DNA of 64,000 bases from Chryseosolibacter histidinae (lineage in GTDB: Bacteria; Bacteroidota; Bacteroidia; Cytophagales; Cyclobacteriaceae), in contig NZ_JAHESF010000005.1 of the NCBI RefSeq assembly GCF_018598225.1, positions 62,001-126,000 of the forward strand. The letters are read 5' to 3'. Both the position numbers and the translations under genes were made by a program. The number at the start of each line of letters is the position of its first letter. Position 1 is the first letter of the stretch. The notes beneath the pieces were generated by a model. It did not search any database, was not told the DNA's origin, and saw nothing but the letters and a program-made list of their open reading frames with translations. Below are positions 17,408 through 26,173 of the stretch, piece by piece.

Positions 17408-18039
17408 TGGAAGTAGCAGTCATAAAATATAGCGGTGAGAAAACCAGCAAGAAAGTAAACCTTTCTGATGAAGTGTTTGGCATCGAGCCAAACGACCACG
17501 CCATCTACCTCGACGTGAAGAGCTTTTTAGCCAACCAACGCCAGGGTACGCACAAGTCAAAGCAGCGTAACGAGATCGCGGGTTCTTCTAAAAAGATCAA
17601 GAAGCAAAAAGGAACAGGTGGTGCCCGTGCGGGTAACATCAAGAATCCCCAGTTCAAAGGTGGTGGACGGATCTTCGGTCCCACACCCCGTGACTACTCC
17701 TTCAAGCTGAACAAGAAAGTAAAAGATCTGGCACGCAAGTCTGCCTTATCATACAAAGCAAAAGACAACTCGATCTCGGTTCTCGAAGATTTCAACTTCG
17801 AATCAGCCAAGACCAAGCAGTACGCAAGCCTGTTAACAGCCCTCAAGCTGGACGACAAGAAGACACTCCTCATTCTGCCTGAAAAGAACAAGAACATCGT
17901 TCTCTCCGGAAGGAACATCCAGAACACAAAAATTACTACAGCCGATCAGATCAATACCTACGACCTGATGCACGCTGACAATGTGATCTTTGTTGAGAGC
18001 TCTATTAGCAAGGTTGAAAACTTATTAAATAAAGAATAA
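17407..18039 (+). CDS. rplD: 50S ribosomal protein L4
   Basis: A 210-residue exit-tunnel protein. Typical features are QGTHKSKQRNEI, KQKGTGGARAGNIKNPQFKG, and GPTPRDYSFKLNKKV. In E. coli L4 represses its operon through the leader of the S10 transcript; whether that happens here, where rpsJ is elsewhere, is open. It overlaps rplW by one base. Confidence 0.98.
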   Translation: MEVAVIKYSGEKTSKKVNLSDEVFGIEPNDHAIYLDVKSFLANQRQGTHKSKQRNEIAGSSKKIKKQKGTGGARAGNIKNPQFKGGGRIFGPTPRDYSFKLNKKVKDLARKSALSYKAKDNSISVLEDFNFESAKTKQYASLLTALKLDDKKTLLILPEKNKNIVLSGRNIQNTKITTADQINTYDLMHADNVIFVESSISKVENLLNKE

Positions 18040-18326
18040 TGAGTATCCTGAAGAAGCCATTGGTTACGGAGAAGGTCTCTTCCCTGAATGAGAAAGGCAA
18101 ATACGGTTTTATCGTTGATGCCGCAGCCAACAAGGTTGAGATCAAGAAGGCCGTTGAGAAACAATACGGTGTTAACGTGGAGAAAGTGAACACGATGAAT
18201 GTGATGGGCAAACTGAAAACCCGTTACACGAAAGCCGGTGTACTGGCAGGCCGTAAACCTAACTATAAGAAAGCCATCGTAACGCTGGCTGAAGGCGAAG
18301 TAATTGATTTTTATAGCAACGTATAA
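18039..18326 (+). CDS. rplW: 50S ribosomal protein L23
   Basis: A 95-residue protein at the tunnel exit, docking site for trigger factor and SRP. Recognised by ILKKPLVTEKVSSLNEKGKY, ANKVEIKKAVEKQYGVNV and the KPNYKKAIVTL ending. Usual length and place between rplD and rplB. Confidence 0.97.
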   Translation: MSILKKPLVTEKVSSLNEKGKYGFIVDAAANKVEIKKAVEKQYGVNVEKVNTMNVMGKLKTRYTKAGVLAGRKPNYKKAIVTLAEGEVIDFYSNV

Positions 18327-18336
18327 TTATTGAACA

Positions 18337-19161
18337 ATGGCGTTGAAGAAATTAAAACCGGTAACCGCAGGAACCAGACATAGAATGGCTCCTTCATTCG
18401 ATGACATTACGGCAAGCAAGCCTGAAAAGTCATTGGTGACAACGGTGAAGAAAACCGGAGGAAGAAACAGCAAAGGAAGGATGACCATGCGCTACATCGG
18501 TGGTGGTCACAAGCAAAAGCTGAGAGAGATCGATTTTAAACGTAACAAGTTCGGCGTTCCCGCTACGGTGAAGTCGATCGAGTACGATCCCACCCGCTCA
18601 GCCCGCATCGCCCTTCTTTACTACGCTGACGGTTCCAAGACCTATATCATTGCGCCCCAGGGCCTCCAGGTAGGACAGCAGGTTGTTTCCGGTGCTGACG
18701 TAGCACCTGAAGTAGGCAACGCGCTTCCCCTGGCGAAGATCCCGTTGGGTACAATTGTTCATAACGTTGAAATGAAACCTGGCAAAGGTGGCGCCATCGC
18801 CCGCTCTGCCGGAGCGTTTGTTCAGCTGCTGGCGCGCGAAGGCGGCTTCGCAACCTTGAAGATGCCTTCAGGCGAAATGCGCAACGTGCTGGACGTATGC
18901 ATCGCAACCATCGGTGCTGCATCGAACCCCGACCACATGAACGAAAGTGTGGGTAAGGCAGGACGCAGCCGTTGGAGAGGTATCCGCCCCCGCACACGTG
19001 CTGTTGCCATGAACCCTGTTGATCACCCGATGGGTGGTGGTGAAGGTCGTGCATCAGGTGGTCACCCGAGATCACGCAAAGGCCTGTACGCTAAAGGCAA
19101 GAAGACCCGTCACCCGAAGAAGTATTCAGATAACTTAATCATATCTAGGAGGAAAAAATAA
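18337..19161 (+). CDS. rplB: 50S ribosomal protein L2
   Basis: A 274-residue protein needed for subunit joining and peptidyl transfer. It carries [31 protein letters not shown], and [20 protein letters not shown], with the functionally important late histidine. The final codons for SRRKK contain a perfect AGGAGG ahead of rpsS. Confidence 0.98.
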   Translation: MALKKLKPVTAGTRHRMAPSFDDITASKPEKSLVTTVKKTGGRNSKGRMTMRYIGGGHKQKLREIDFKRNKFGVPATVKSIEYDPTRSARIALLYYADGSKTYIIAPQGLQVGQQVVSGADVAPEVGNALPLAKIPLGTIVHNVEMKPGKGGAIARSAGAFVQLLAREGGFATLKMPSGEMRNVLDVCIATIGAASNPDHMNESVGKAGRSRWRGIRPRTRAVAMNPVDHPMGGGEGRASGGHPRSRKGLYAKGKKTRHPKKYSDNLIISRRKK

Positions 19162-19163
19162 CA

Positions 19164-19439
19164 ATGGGACGTTCAGTTAAGAAAGGACCGTATGCTGACT
19201 TCCGCCTCTTGAAGAAAGTAGAGACTGCGGAAAAGTCTGGTAAAAAATCTGTGATCAAAACGTGGTCCAGGAGATCAACAGTTACACCTGAGATGATCAG
19301 CCACACGTTCGCAGTTCACAATGGAAATAAATTCATCCCTGTTTACGTAACGGAAAACATGGTTGGCCACAAGCTCGGAGAGTTTGCCCCCACCAGAACA
19401 TTCCGCGGTCACTCAGGTAACAAGAAAGAAAACGCTTAG
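19164..19439 (+). CDS. rpsS: 30S ribosomal protein S19
   Basis: A 91-residue head protein that works with S13 near the A and P sites. It starts [12 protein letters not shown] and has [16 protein letters not shown] and [15 protein letters not shown]. An AGGAGG at 19147-19152 lies 11 bases before the start, unusual for this phylum but forced in part by the rplB codons. Confidence 0.98.
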   Translation: MGRSVKKGPYADFRLLKKVETAEKSGKKSVIKTWSRRSTVTPEMISHTFAVHNGNKFIPVYVTENMVGHKLGEFAPTRTFRGHSGNKKENA

Positions 19440-19444
19440 TAATC

Positions 19445-19918
19445 ATGGCAGAAGCTACAGCGAAAAAGACCAAAAGGTCTGTCGTTAAAAGAGAAAAACG
19501 CGATGCACGCAAAGAGGCCGCAAAAACTGGCCCCGTTGTCGCAAAACTGGTTAATGTACCTACATCACCTCGCAAAATGAGGCTGGTGGCTGATCTGATC
19601 AGAGGCGAGCGTGTTAACAAGGCGCTGAATATTTTAAAGTATGAGCCCAAGGTTGGTTCGCCGAAGCTTGAGAAGCTCCTGCTGTCAGCCATTGCAAACT
19701 GGGGAAACAAGAACCAGGATGCCAAGCTCGAAGAAGCTGATCTTTATGTAAAAGAGATCTTCGTTGACGGTGGCCGTCAGCTGAAAAGGCTCAGACCCGC
19801 TCCGCAAGGAAGGGCGCACCGCATCAGGAAACGTTCTAACCACGTAACACTGATCATCGACAGCCTGAAGAAAATAGGCGCAGAAGTAGTAACAGAAGAA
19901 AAAGAAACTAAGGAATAA
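19445..19918 (+). CDS. rplV: 50S ribosomal protein L22, with N-terminal extension
   Basis: The core L22 fold is recognised by [22 protein letters not shown] and [21 protein letters not shown], the latter forming the tunnel loop. At 157 residues it is longer than the usual 110. About 35 basic residues precede the core ([18 protein letters not shown]) and an acidic tail EEKETKE follows. Extensions like this occur in other Bacteroidota. The start fits the 5-base gap after rpsS. Confidence 0.97.
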   Translation: MAEATAKKTKRSVVKREKRDARKEAAKTGPVVAKLVNVPTSPRKMRLVADLIRGERVNKALNILKYEPKVGSPKLEKLLLSAIANWGNKNQDAKLEEADLYVKEIFVDGGRQLKRLRPAPQGRAHRIRKRSNHVTLIIDSLKKIGAEVVTEEKETKE

Positions 19919-19922
19919 TATA

Positions 19923-20759
19923 ATGGGACAAAAGATTAATCCTGTAGGATTCAGATTAGGCGTTGTGCGTGGTTGGGATTCCAACTGGTACGGTGGAAAA
20001 ACCTTCTCTGATAAACTTGTAGAAGATCAGAAGATCAGAGAGTACGTTCAGGCCCGTATCCCGAAAGGTGGTATCGCAAAAGTGGTCATCGAAAGAACAC
20101 TCAAGCGTATCACGCTCACCATTCACACAGCACGTCCCGGAGTTGTGATTGGTAAAGGCGGAAACGAAGTCGACAAGATCAAGGAAGAGCTGAAGAAGAT
20201 CACCGGTAAAGATGTTCAGATCAACATCTTTGAAATTAAACGTCCGGAGCTGGATGCGAAGCTGGTGGGTGAATCCATTGCCCAGCAGATCGAAGCCAGG
20301 ATCTCGTACAAGCGCGCCATGAAGCAGGCGATTGCCTCTGCCATGCGTGTTGGTGCGGAAGGTATCAAAGTGAAAACATCAGGCCGTCTGGCAGGTGCCG
20401 ATATGGCCAGAACAGAACAATATAAAGAAGGCCGGATCCCGTTGCATACCCTGCGTGCTGATATCGATTATGCGATCTCAGAAGCGCAGACCGTATACGG
20501 AAAGATCGGTATCAAAGTGTGGATCTTCAAAGGTGAGATCTACGGCAAGCGTGACCTTTCTCCTAACGTTGGCCTCGTGAGCAATGCTCCCCAGGGTCAG
20601 GGTGGCCAGGGTGGCGGTGGTCCTCGTGGCGGTGGCGACAGAGGTGACCGCAGAAGAGGCGGCGGCGGTGGTGGAAGAGGCCGTGGTGAAGGTGGCGGCG
20701 GAAGGCGCGATGGCGGAAGAGGCCGTGGTGATAACCGTGGCGGTCAAAGAAACGGATAA
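19923..20759 (+). CDS. rpsC: 30S ribosomal protein S3 with RGG-rich tail
   Basis: A 278-residue S3 of the mRNA entry tunnel. The KH domain ([17 protein letters not shown]) and the C-terminal domain ([13 protein letters not shown]) are intact. From about residue 224 (20592-20756) the protein becomes a 55-residue tail of almost only Gly, Arg, Asp and Gln with several RGG/RGR units, as in RNA-binding tails. Typical bacterial S3 ends near residue 220-235. The tail stays in frame and is followed by a stop, so it is part of the protein. Confidence 0.97.
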   Translation: MGQKINPVGFRLGVVRGWDSNWYGGKTFSDKLVEDQKIREYVQARIPKGGIAKVVIERTLKRITLTIHTARPGVVIGKGGNEVDKIKEELKKITGKDVQINIFEIKRPELDAKLVGESIAQQIEARISYKRAMKQAIASAMRVGAEGIKVKTSGRLAGADMARTEQYKEGRIPLHTLRADIDYAISEAQTVYGKIGIKVWIFKGEIYGKRDLSPNVGLVSNAPQGQGGQGGGGPRGGGDRGDRRRGGGGGGRGRGEGGGGRRDGGRGRGDNRGGQRNG

Positions 20760-20792
20760 TTAGTTAGAGCGAACGAATAAAGTCAGGTAACA

Positions 20793-21215
20793 ATGTTACA
20801 GCCGAAACGAACCAAATTTAGAAAAATGCAAAAAGGCCGTGTGAAAGGCATGGCTACCCGCGGACATTCCATTGCTTTCGGATCTTTTGGATTGAAAGCC
20901 CTGGAAGGTGGCTGGATCACGGCACGTCAGCTTGAAGCTGCCCGTATCGCTGTGACCCGCGCCATGAAACGCGAAGGTCAAGTGTGGATCCGCATTTTCC
21001 CTGATAAACCGATTACCAGAAAACCTGCCGAAGTAAGGATGGGTAAAGGTAAAGGAGCTCCCGAATACTGGGTGGCCGTGATCAAGCCCGGCACCATCCT
21101 GTTCGAGGCCGGTGGTGTGAACCTGGCGATGGCGAAAGAAGCGCTGATGCTGGCAGAAGGTAAACTGCCGATCAAAACGAAATTCACAGTTAGAAGAGAC
21201 TACGTAGAATCATAA
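20793..21215 (+). CDS. rplP: 50S ribosomal protein L16
   Basis: A 140-residue protein of the A-site side of the 50S subunit. Recognised by [38 protein letters not shown], and [18 protein letters not shown]. Normal length and order between rpsC and rpmC. Confidence 0.98.
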   Translation: MLQPKRTKFRKMQKGRVKGMATRGHSIAFGSFGLKALEGGWITARQLEAARIAVTRAMKREGQVWIRIFPDKPITRKPAEVRMGKGKGAPEYWVAVIKPGTILFEAGGVNLAMAKEALMLAEGKLPIKTKFTVRRDYVES

Positions 21216-21221
21216 AAAGTC

Positions 21222-21416
21222 ATGAAGAATTCTGAAATCAAGGCGCTGAGCGTAGCCGAACTGAAAGAAAAGATCTCCAGCGAAAGAGAAGCGCTGCGCA
21301 AGATCCAGTTTGCACACAAGATCTCTTCGATCGAGAATCCGATGAGGATCAATCAGACCCGCAAGCTGATCGCTAAACTCAATACTGAACTCAGGGCTAA
21401 AGAACTTCAAAAATAA
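21222..21416 (+). CDS. rpmC: 50S ribosomal protein L29
   Basis: A 64-residue two-helix protein near the tunnel exit. It shows [19 protein letters not shown] and the late [15 protein letters not shown] motif. It starts 6 bases after rplP and ends 5 bases before rpsQ. Confidence 0.96.
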   Translation: MKNSEIKALSVAELKEKISSEREALRKIQFAHKISSIENPMRINQTRKLIAKLNTELRAKELQK

Positions 21417-21421
21417 TTCCT

Positions 21422-21676
21422 ATGGAAAGGAACGAACGCAAAGAAAGAATCGGGAAAGTTGTCAGCAACAAAATGCAGAAGACCATCACGGTTGCTGTTG
21501 ACCGGAAGGTAAAACACCCGATCTACGGAAAATTCGTGAACAGAACCACTAAGTTCAAAGCTCACGATGAACAGAACACTGCTGGCATCGGCGATACCGT
21601 GCGCATCATGGAAACCCGCCCGCTGAGCAAAGACAAGCGCTGGAGACTAGTAGAGATCGTAGAGAAAGCGAAGTAA
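21422..21676 (+). CDS. rpsQ: 30S ribosomal protein S17
   Basis: An 84-residue primary 16S rRNA-binding OB-fold protein. It has [40 protein letters not shown] and [17 protein letters not shown]. Normal length and place. Confidence 0.98.
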   Translation: MERNERKERIGKVVSNKMQKTITVAVDRKVKHPIYGKFVNRTTKFKAHDEQNTAGIGDTVRIMETRPLSKDKRWRLVEIVEKAK

Positions 21677-21739
21677 TACCGGCGCAGCCTGAGTGAACGC
21701 AGAATTTGAGAAGTTAAAAGATATTAAGTTAAACGCGAT

Positions 21740-22108
21740 ATGATACGTACTGAAACCAGACTTACCGTAGCCGACAACAGTGGTGCAAAGGAAGTGCTTT
21801 GTATGCACGTGCTCGGCGGCACCCGCAGGGGTTCTGCTTCTGTTGGTGACAAGATCGTTGTAACCGTGAAGTCTGCTTTGCCTTCAAGCCAGGTGAAGAA
21901 AGGAACCGTTTCCAAGGCTGTAGTGGTAAGAACCACCAAAGAAGTAAGAAGAAAAGACGGATCATACATCCGTTTCGAAGATAATGCTGCCGTTCTGCTG
22001 AACGCTCAGGATGAACCCCGCGGAACCCGTATTTTCGGCCCCGTGGCACGTGAGCTCAGGGAAAAGCAGTTCATGAAAATTGTTTCACTGGCACCCGAAG
22101 TCATTTAA
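21740..22108 (+). CDS. rplN: 50S ribosomal protein L14
   Basis: A 122-residue subunit-interface protein. It has [32 protein letters not shown] and [21 protein letters not shown] 63-base gap from rpsQ holds no recognised signal. Confidence 0.98.
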   Translation: MIRTETRLTVADNSGAKEVLCMHVLGGTRRGSASVGDKIVVTVKSALPSSQVKKGTVSKAVVVRTTKEVRRKDGSYIRFEDNAAVLLNAQDEPRGTRIFGPVARELREKQFMKIVSLAPEVI

Positions 22109-22111
22109 GCC

Positions 22112-22468
22112 ATGGAGAGAAAACATAACAAGCAACCCAAGTTGCACATCAAAAAGGGTGACACCGTGAAGGTGATCGCCGGAGATGATAAGAGCACGGC
22201 TCAGCGCGAAAGAACAGGAAAGGTCCTCGAGGTCTTCCCTGAGAAGAACCGCGCTATTGTTGAAGGTATCAACATGGTTACAAAACATGAGAAACCTTCG
22301 GCCGGAAAACCTGAAGGTGGCATCAAGAAGGTAGAAGCTCCTGTGCATATCAGCAACCTGATGCTGATCGACCCCGCAAGTGGTAAACCTACACGTGTCG
22401 GAAGGAAACTCGACGACAAAGGAAAGCTTCAGCGTTATTCAAAGAAAACCGGAGAATTTATTAAGTAA
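22112..22468 (+). CDS. rplX: 50S ribosomal protein L24
   Basis: A 118-residue assembly-initiator protein of the 50S subunit. The KOW motif region ([18 protein letters not shown] and [18 protein letters not shown]) and the [18 protein letters not shown] segment are clear. Its stop overlaps the rplE start by one base. Confidence 0.97.
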   Translation: MERKHNKQPKLHIKKGDTVKVIAGDDKSTAQRERTGKVLEVFPEKNRAIVEGINMVTKHEKPSAGKPEGGIKKVEAPVHISNLMLIDPASGKPTRVGRKLDDKGKLQRYSKKTGEFIK

Positions 22469-23025
22469 TGGCAACTCCAAGATTAAAGGACAAGTACACG
22501 AAAGACATTGTCCCTGCTTTAAAGCAGAAATTTGGTTATAAATCCGTGATGCAGGTTCCCAAGATCGAAAAGATCTGCATCAACAAGGGTATGGGTGTGG
22601 CTGTAACAGACAAAAAGCTGATCGATGTAGCGATCGAAGAGATCACCAACATCACGGGTCAGAAAGCTGTTTCAACAAAATCCAAAAAAGCGATCTCTAA
22701 CTTCAAGTTAAGGGAGAATATGCCCATCGGTGTTCGTGTCACCCTTCGCGGCAACAAGATGTACGAGTTCCTTGACAGGCTCATGAACATCGCTCTTCCC
22801 CGTGTACGTGACTTCCGTGGCGTAAGTGCCAAAGGATTTGACGGCCGTGGCAACTACACCCTGGGTGTAAAAGAGCAGATCATCTTCCCTGAGATCTCGA
22901 TTGAAAAAGTAAACAAGATCAGCGGTATGGACATCACGTTTGTTACCACTGCTCAAACTGACGAAGAAAGCTATGAGCTCCTGAAGGAATTCGGGATGCC
23001 ATTCGCGAATAAAAATCAAAACTAA
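22468..23025 (+). CDS. rplE: 50S ribosomal protein L5
   Basis: A 185-residue 5S rRNA-binding protein. It contains [32 protein letters not shown], and [20 protein letters not shown]. Normal length. It is coupled to rplX and followed 2 bases later by rpsN. Confidence 0.98.
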   Translation: MATPRLKDKYTKDIVPALKQKFGYKSVMQVPKIEKICINKGMGVAVTDKKLIDVAIEEITNITGQKAVSTKSKKAISNFKLRENMPIGVRVTLRGNKMYEFLDRLMNIALPRVRDFRGVSAKGFDGRGNYTLGVKEQIIFPEISIEKVNKISGMDITFVTTAQTDEESYELLKEFGMPFANKNQN

Positions 23026-23027
23026 GC

Positions 23028-23297
23028 ATGGCTAAATTATCTGTAATCGCTAGGCAGGCAAAAAGGGAAAAGCTGGTAGCTGCCAAGGCGGCTAAAAGAA
23101 AAGCATTGAAAGCAGCCGGAGACTATCTGGCGCTGGACAAGCTTCCGCGCAACGCTTCTCCGGTTCGTCTGAAGAACAGGTGCAAGCTCACCGGCCGTCC
23201 GAGAGGGTATCTGAGGAAGTTCGGCGTTTGCCGTAACGTATTCCGCCAGATGGCTTCTGATGGCAAGATCCCTGGCTTGACGAAAGCCAGCTGGTAA
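23028..23297 (+). CDS. rpsN: 30S ribosomal protein S14
   Basis: An 89-residue S14 of the longer, zinc-independent form: only two cysteines are near the [20 protein letters not shown] segment, without the CxxC pairs of the short zinc form. It has [12 protein letters not shown] at the start and GLTKASW at the end. It is the last gene before a repeat-containing spacer and a new promoter. Confidence 0.97.
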   Translation: MAKLSVIARQAKREKLVAAKAAKRKALKAAGDYLALDKLPRNASPVRLKNRCKLTGRPRGYLRKFGVCRNVFRQMASDGKIPGLTKASW

Positions 23298-23301
23298 AAC
23301 A

Positions 23302-23331
23302 AGCTGCAAGTGGTTAGCCACGAGCTGCAAG
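23302..23331. repeat. AGCTGCAAG direct repeat after rpsN
   Basis: AGCTGCAAG occurs at 23302-23310 and 23323-23331, and similar words follow to about 23375. The 309-base rpsN-rpsH spacer (23298-23606) has a small open frame with no family resemblance. The remaining content is the promoter and hairpin described separately. Confidence 0.5.
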
Positions 23332-23522
23332 CCTTTGAAGATCAACAGGCTGTAGCCGAAGCGAAAGCCTGCAGTTACACTGGACAAGTAGGAATAAGCC
23401 GGAGCCAGGCAGTGGATCCCGCCCGAAAGTCAAGCCTAAAACGGCAAATCTTATTGGTTGCTGAGTATCAAGGTCGGAAAATGTGCCAAAACGCATTAAA
23501 AAACGCCGAAACCAGATAACAG

Positions 23523-23553
23523 TTTGAATAATTGAAATTGTTCGATATCTTTG
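23523..23553 (+). promoter_or_regulatory. Consensus Bacteroidota promoter for rpsH
   Basis: TTTG at 23523-23526, 19 bases, then TATCTTTG at 23546-23553: a perfect consensus. It lies 54 bases before the rpsH start and gives the second half of the spc operon its own transcription. Confidence 0.9.
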
Positions 23554-23588
23554 CAGCCCGGTTTTAAAAAAACACGGGCTTGCTTTTT
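23553..23588 (+). terminator. Hairpin with T-run overlapping the rpsH promoter
   Basis: GCAGCCCG (23553-23560) pairs with CGGGCTTGC (23575-23583) with one bulge, followed by TTTTT. It could end read-through transcripts from rpsN. Transcripts from the rpsH promoter would begin inside the 5' arm and so might escape it. Confidence 0.5.
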
Positions 23589-23606
23589 AATAAAAGGAAA
23601 GAGAAA

Positions 23607-24005
23607 ATGACAGATCCTATAGCAGACTACTTAACCCGGTTACGGAATGCCATCAAGGCCAACCACCGCGTGGTGGAGATCCCTGCTTCCAACCTCAAAA
23701 AAGAGATAACCAAAGTGTTATTCGATAAAGGTTATATCCTCAATTACAAGTTCGAGGATACGCAGAACCACCAGGGCAATATCAAAATTGCTTTGAAGTA
23801 CAATCCTGAAACAAGAGAATCAGCCATCACCAAACTGGAGCGTATCAGCACACCGGGTTTGAGGCAGTATGTTAACGCTGCCGCCATGCCCCGCGTAATG
23901 AACGGTCTTGGTGTAGCGATCCTGTCAACTTCCAAAGGTGTGATCACCGACAAGGAAGCCCGCAACATGAATGTTGGCGGAGAAGTTTTGTGTTACGTCT
24001 ATTAA
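23607..24005 (+). CDS. rpsH: 30S ribosomal protein S8
   Basis: A 132-residue 16S rRNA-binding protein; in E. coli it also represses the spc operon. The start at 23607 is chosen because [15 protein letters not shown] is the family start, and the preceding nine codons fall in the leader hairpin and T-run. It has [36 protein letters not shown] and the ending GGEVLCYVY. It opens a transcription unit with its own promoter. Confidence 0.97.
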   Translation: MTDPIADYLTRLRNAIKANHRVVEIPASNLKKEITKVLFDKGYILNYKFEDTQNHQGNIKIALKYNPETRESAITKLERISTPGLRQYVNAAAMPRVMNGLGVAILSTSKGVITDKEARNMNVGGEVLCYVY

Positions 24006-24017
24006 TCCAGAAGAGAC

Positions 24018-24575
24018 ATGTCACGCATAGGCAAAAAGATTATAACACTTCCCGCGGGGATCACCTTCAACTTCTCAAAAGAGAACCATAAGGTATCCGT
24101 TAAGGGACCAAAAGGTGAACTCCACCAGGCGATCGATCCCGATTTTACCATCAAGCAGGAGAACGGTACCCTGCTGGTTGAGAGACCTACCGATCAGAAG
24201 CGTCATAAGTCCATGCACGGCCTTTACCGCGCATTGATCGCCAACATGATCGAAGGTGTATCGAAAGGATATAAAACACAGATGGAACTTGTCGGTGTGG
24301 GCTACAAAGCCAACGCCCAATCCAATGTGCTGGAATTGAGCCTTGGTTACTCACACAACGTGTTCCTGGCCGTTCCTTCTGAGATCAAAGTACAGGCTTT
24401 CCAGGAAAAAGGTGGAAACCCTACCATCGTGCTCGAAGGTATCGACAAGCAATTGATCGGACAGGTTGCTGCCAAGATCAAGTCGCTCCGTAAAGTTGAG
24501 CCTTACAAAGGTAAAGGTATCCGCTTCACAGGTGAGTATGTACGCAGAAAAGCTGGTAAGGCTGCTGCTAAATAA
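24018..24575 (+). CDS. rplF: 50S ribosomal protein L6
   Basis: A 185-residue 23S rRNA-binding protein. It has MSRIGKKIITLPAGITF, VSVKGPKGELHQ, MELVGVGYKANAQ, and EPYKGKGIRFTGEYVRRKAGK. Normal length and place after rpsH. Confidence 0.98.
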   Translation: MSRIGKKIITLPAGITFNFSKENHKVSVKGPKGELHQAIDPDFTIKQENGTLLVERPTDQKRHKSMHGLYRALIANMIEGVSKGYKTQMELVGVGYKANAQSNVLELSLGYSHNVFLAVPSEIKVQAFQEKGGNPTIVLEGIDKQLIGQVAAKIKSLRKVEPYKGKGIRFTGEYVRRKAGKAAAK

Positions 24576-24610
24576 TTAAGAACTTAAAGCATCATAGCGA
24601 AACAACAACT

Positions 24611-24958
24611 ATGGCAGGCAAGAATAGAGAAAGACGTGAGAGGATAAAGCTGGGCATCCGTAAGAAAGTGAACGGAACAACGTCAAGGCCCAGGTTATCT
24701 GTGTTCAAAAGCAATACCGGTATCTACGCCCAGATCATCGACGATATCAAAGGCGTAACCGTGGCTTCTGCTTCAACAGTGGAGCTCGGAAAGAAAGCGG
24801 TGAACATCGAGAACTCGAAGAACGTAGGCAAGAAGATCGCCGAAAAGGCAATCGCTTCCGGTGTTCAGGAGATCGTTTTCGATCGCAACGGGTATCTTTA
24901 TCACGGCAACATCAAGGCATTTGCTGAAGGTGCCAGAGAAGGTGGTTTAAAATTCTAA
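24611..24958 (+). CDS. rplR: 50S ribosomal protein L18
   Basis: A 115-residue 5S rRNA-binding protein. It has RERIKLGIRKKVNGT, RPRLSVFKSNTGIYAQIIDD and FDRNGYLYHGNIKAFAEGAR. Normal place between rplF and rpsE. Confidence 0.98.
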   Translation: MAGKNRERRERIKLGIRKKVNGTTSRPRLSVFKSNTGIYAQIIDDIKGVTVASASTVELGKKAVNIENSKNVGKKIAEKAIASGVQEIVFDRNGYLYHGNIKAFAEGAREGGLKF

Positions 24959-25021
24959 AGAAATACGGCCTTCGCTGCGGTTCGCTGCAGAAAGGAGATA
25001 ATAACACAAGAAATTAAAAGT

Positions 25022-25540
25022 ATGTCTGTAAGCAATATTAGCACAGTAAAAGCCAGCGAGATCGACCTGAAAGAAAAAGTCGTAGCCATCGAGCGTGTAG
25101 CCAAGGTGGTGAAAGGTGGTCGCAGATTCAGCTTCGCAGCCATTGTTGTGGTAGGTGATGGAAATGGTGTTGTGGGTTATGGCCTCGGAAAGGCGAACGA
25201 AGTAACCGATGCCATCACAAAAGGTATCGACGATGCGAAGAAGCACCTGGTGAAAGTTCCGATCATCAAAGGAACTGTGCCGCACGAATCTTTAGGTAAA
25301 TTCGGCGGTGGCTTTGTACTGCTGAAGCCTGCTTCCCCTGGTACAGGTGTTATCGCCGGTGGTGCGATGCGCGCCGTGCTGGAAAGTGCCGGTGTTCACA
25401 ATGTATTGGCAAAGTCTAAAGGTTCTTCCAACCCGCACAACGTGGTGAAAGCTACCTTCAAAGCGCTGACCAGCATGCGTGATGCCTACAGCATCGCTAG
25501 AAACAGAGGAATTGCATTGTCCAAAGTATTTAACGGCTAA
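25022..25540 (+). CDS. rpsE: 30S ribosomal protein S5
   Basis: A 172-residue accuracy-related protein. It has [38 protein letters not shown], and [19 protein letters not shown]. Usual length. The 63-base gap before it contains a short TTCGCTGC direct repeat. Confidence 0.98.
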   Translation: MSVSNISTVKASEIDLKEKVVAIERVAKVVKGGRRFSFAAIVVVGDGNGVVGYGLGKANEVTDAITKGIDDAKKHLVKVPIIKGTVPHESLGKFGGGFVLLKPASPGTGVIAGGAMRAVLESAGVHNVLAKSKGSSNPHNVVKATFKALTSMRDAYSIARNRGIALSKVFNG

Positions 25541-25545
25541 GAGAC

Positions 25546-25725
25546 ATGGCGAAAGTACAGATCACACAGAAAAGAAGCACGATCAAGAGGCCTCAGACCC
25601 AGATCAAAACGATCCAATCATTGGGTTTAGGAAAGATCAATAAGACCGTTGAAGTGGAGCTGACGCCCCAGATCGCCGGTATGATCAGAAAAGTAAATCA
25701 TTTGATCACAGTTAAAGAACTCTAA
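25546..25725 (+). CDS. rpmD: 50S ribosomal protein L30
   Basis: A 59-residue protein starting [20 protein letters not shown], with [13 protein letters not shown] and the ending [13 protein letters not shown]. This matches L30, a small ferredoxin-like-fold 50S protein, in its normal place between rpsE and rplO. The ATG lies 5 bases after the rpsE stop and the stop 1 base before rplO. Confidence 0.96.
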   Translation: MAKVQITQKRSTIKRPQTQIKTIQSLGLGKINKTVEVELTPQIAGMIRKVNHLITVKEL

Positions 25726-25726
25726 G

Positions 25727-26173
25727 ATGAAATTGCACACGCTAACACCTGCTAAAGGTTCGGTAAAGACAAATAAAAGGCTTGGTCGTGGACAGGGTTC
25801 CGGAGGTTCAACTGCCGGACGTGGTCATAAAGGTGCGCAGTCAAGATCAGGTTATCACAGCAAGCCTGGCTTCGAAGGTGGTCAGATGCCACTGCAGCGC
25901 CGCGTGCCGAAATTTGGTTTTAAGAACAACAAGAAAGTATATTACAAAGCAGTAAACCTCGATCTGCTCGAGGACCTGGCTGGAAAGAACACGGGCGGAA
26001 ATATCAGCCTGCAGTTTTTGATTGAGAACGGTATCGTTGGCAAAAGCGATAAAGTGAAGGTATTGGGAAGGGGAGAGCTTAAATCAAAAATCAGCGTTGA
26101 GGCCCACAAGTTTTCAGCAACTGCTGCACAGGCAATTGAAAAAGTTGGTGGCACCGCTACAACAGTGAAATAA
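25727..26173 (+). CDS. rplO: 50S ribosomal protein L15
   Basis: A 148-residue protein with the basic N-terminal glycine-rich stretch (RLGRGQGSGGSTAGRGHKGA), FEGGQMPLQRRVPKFGF, and the C-terminal KVLGRGELKSKISVEAHKFS. Its stop overlaps the secY start by one base, so the two are coupled. Confidence 0.98.
   Translation: MKLHTLTPAKGSVKTNKRLGRGQGSGGSTAGRGHKGAQSRSGYHSKPGFEGGQMPLQRRVPKFGFKNNKKVYYKAVNLDLLEDLAGKNTGGNISLQFLIENGIVGKSDKVKVLGRGELKSKISVEAHKFSATAAQAIEKVGGTATTVK

Noticed and set aside
23310-23519. 69-codon frame in the rpsN-rpsH spacer
   Set aside because: It starts inside the AGCTGCAAG repeat and has no motif; the spacer is better explained as repeat plus promoter.
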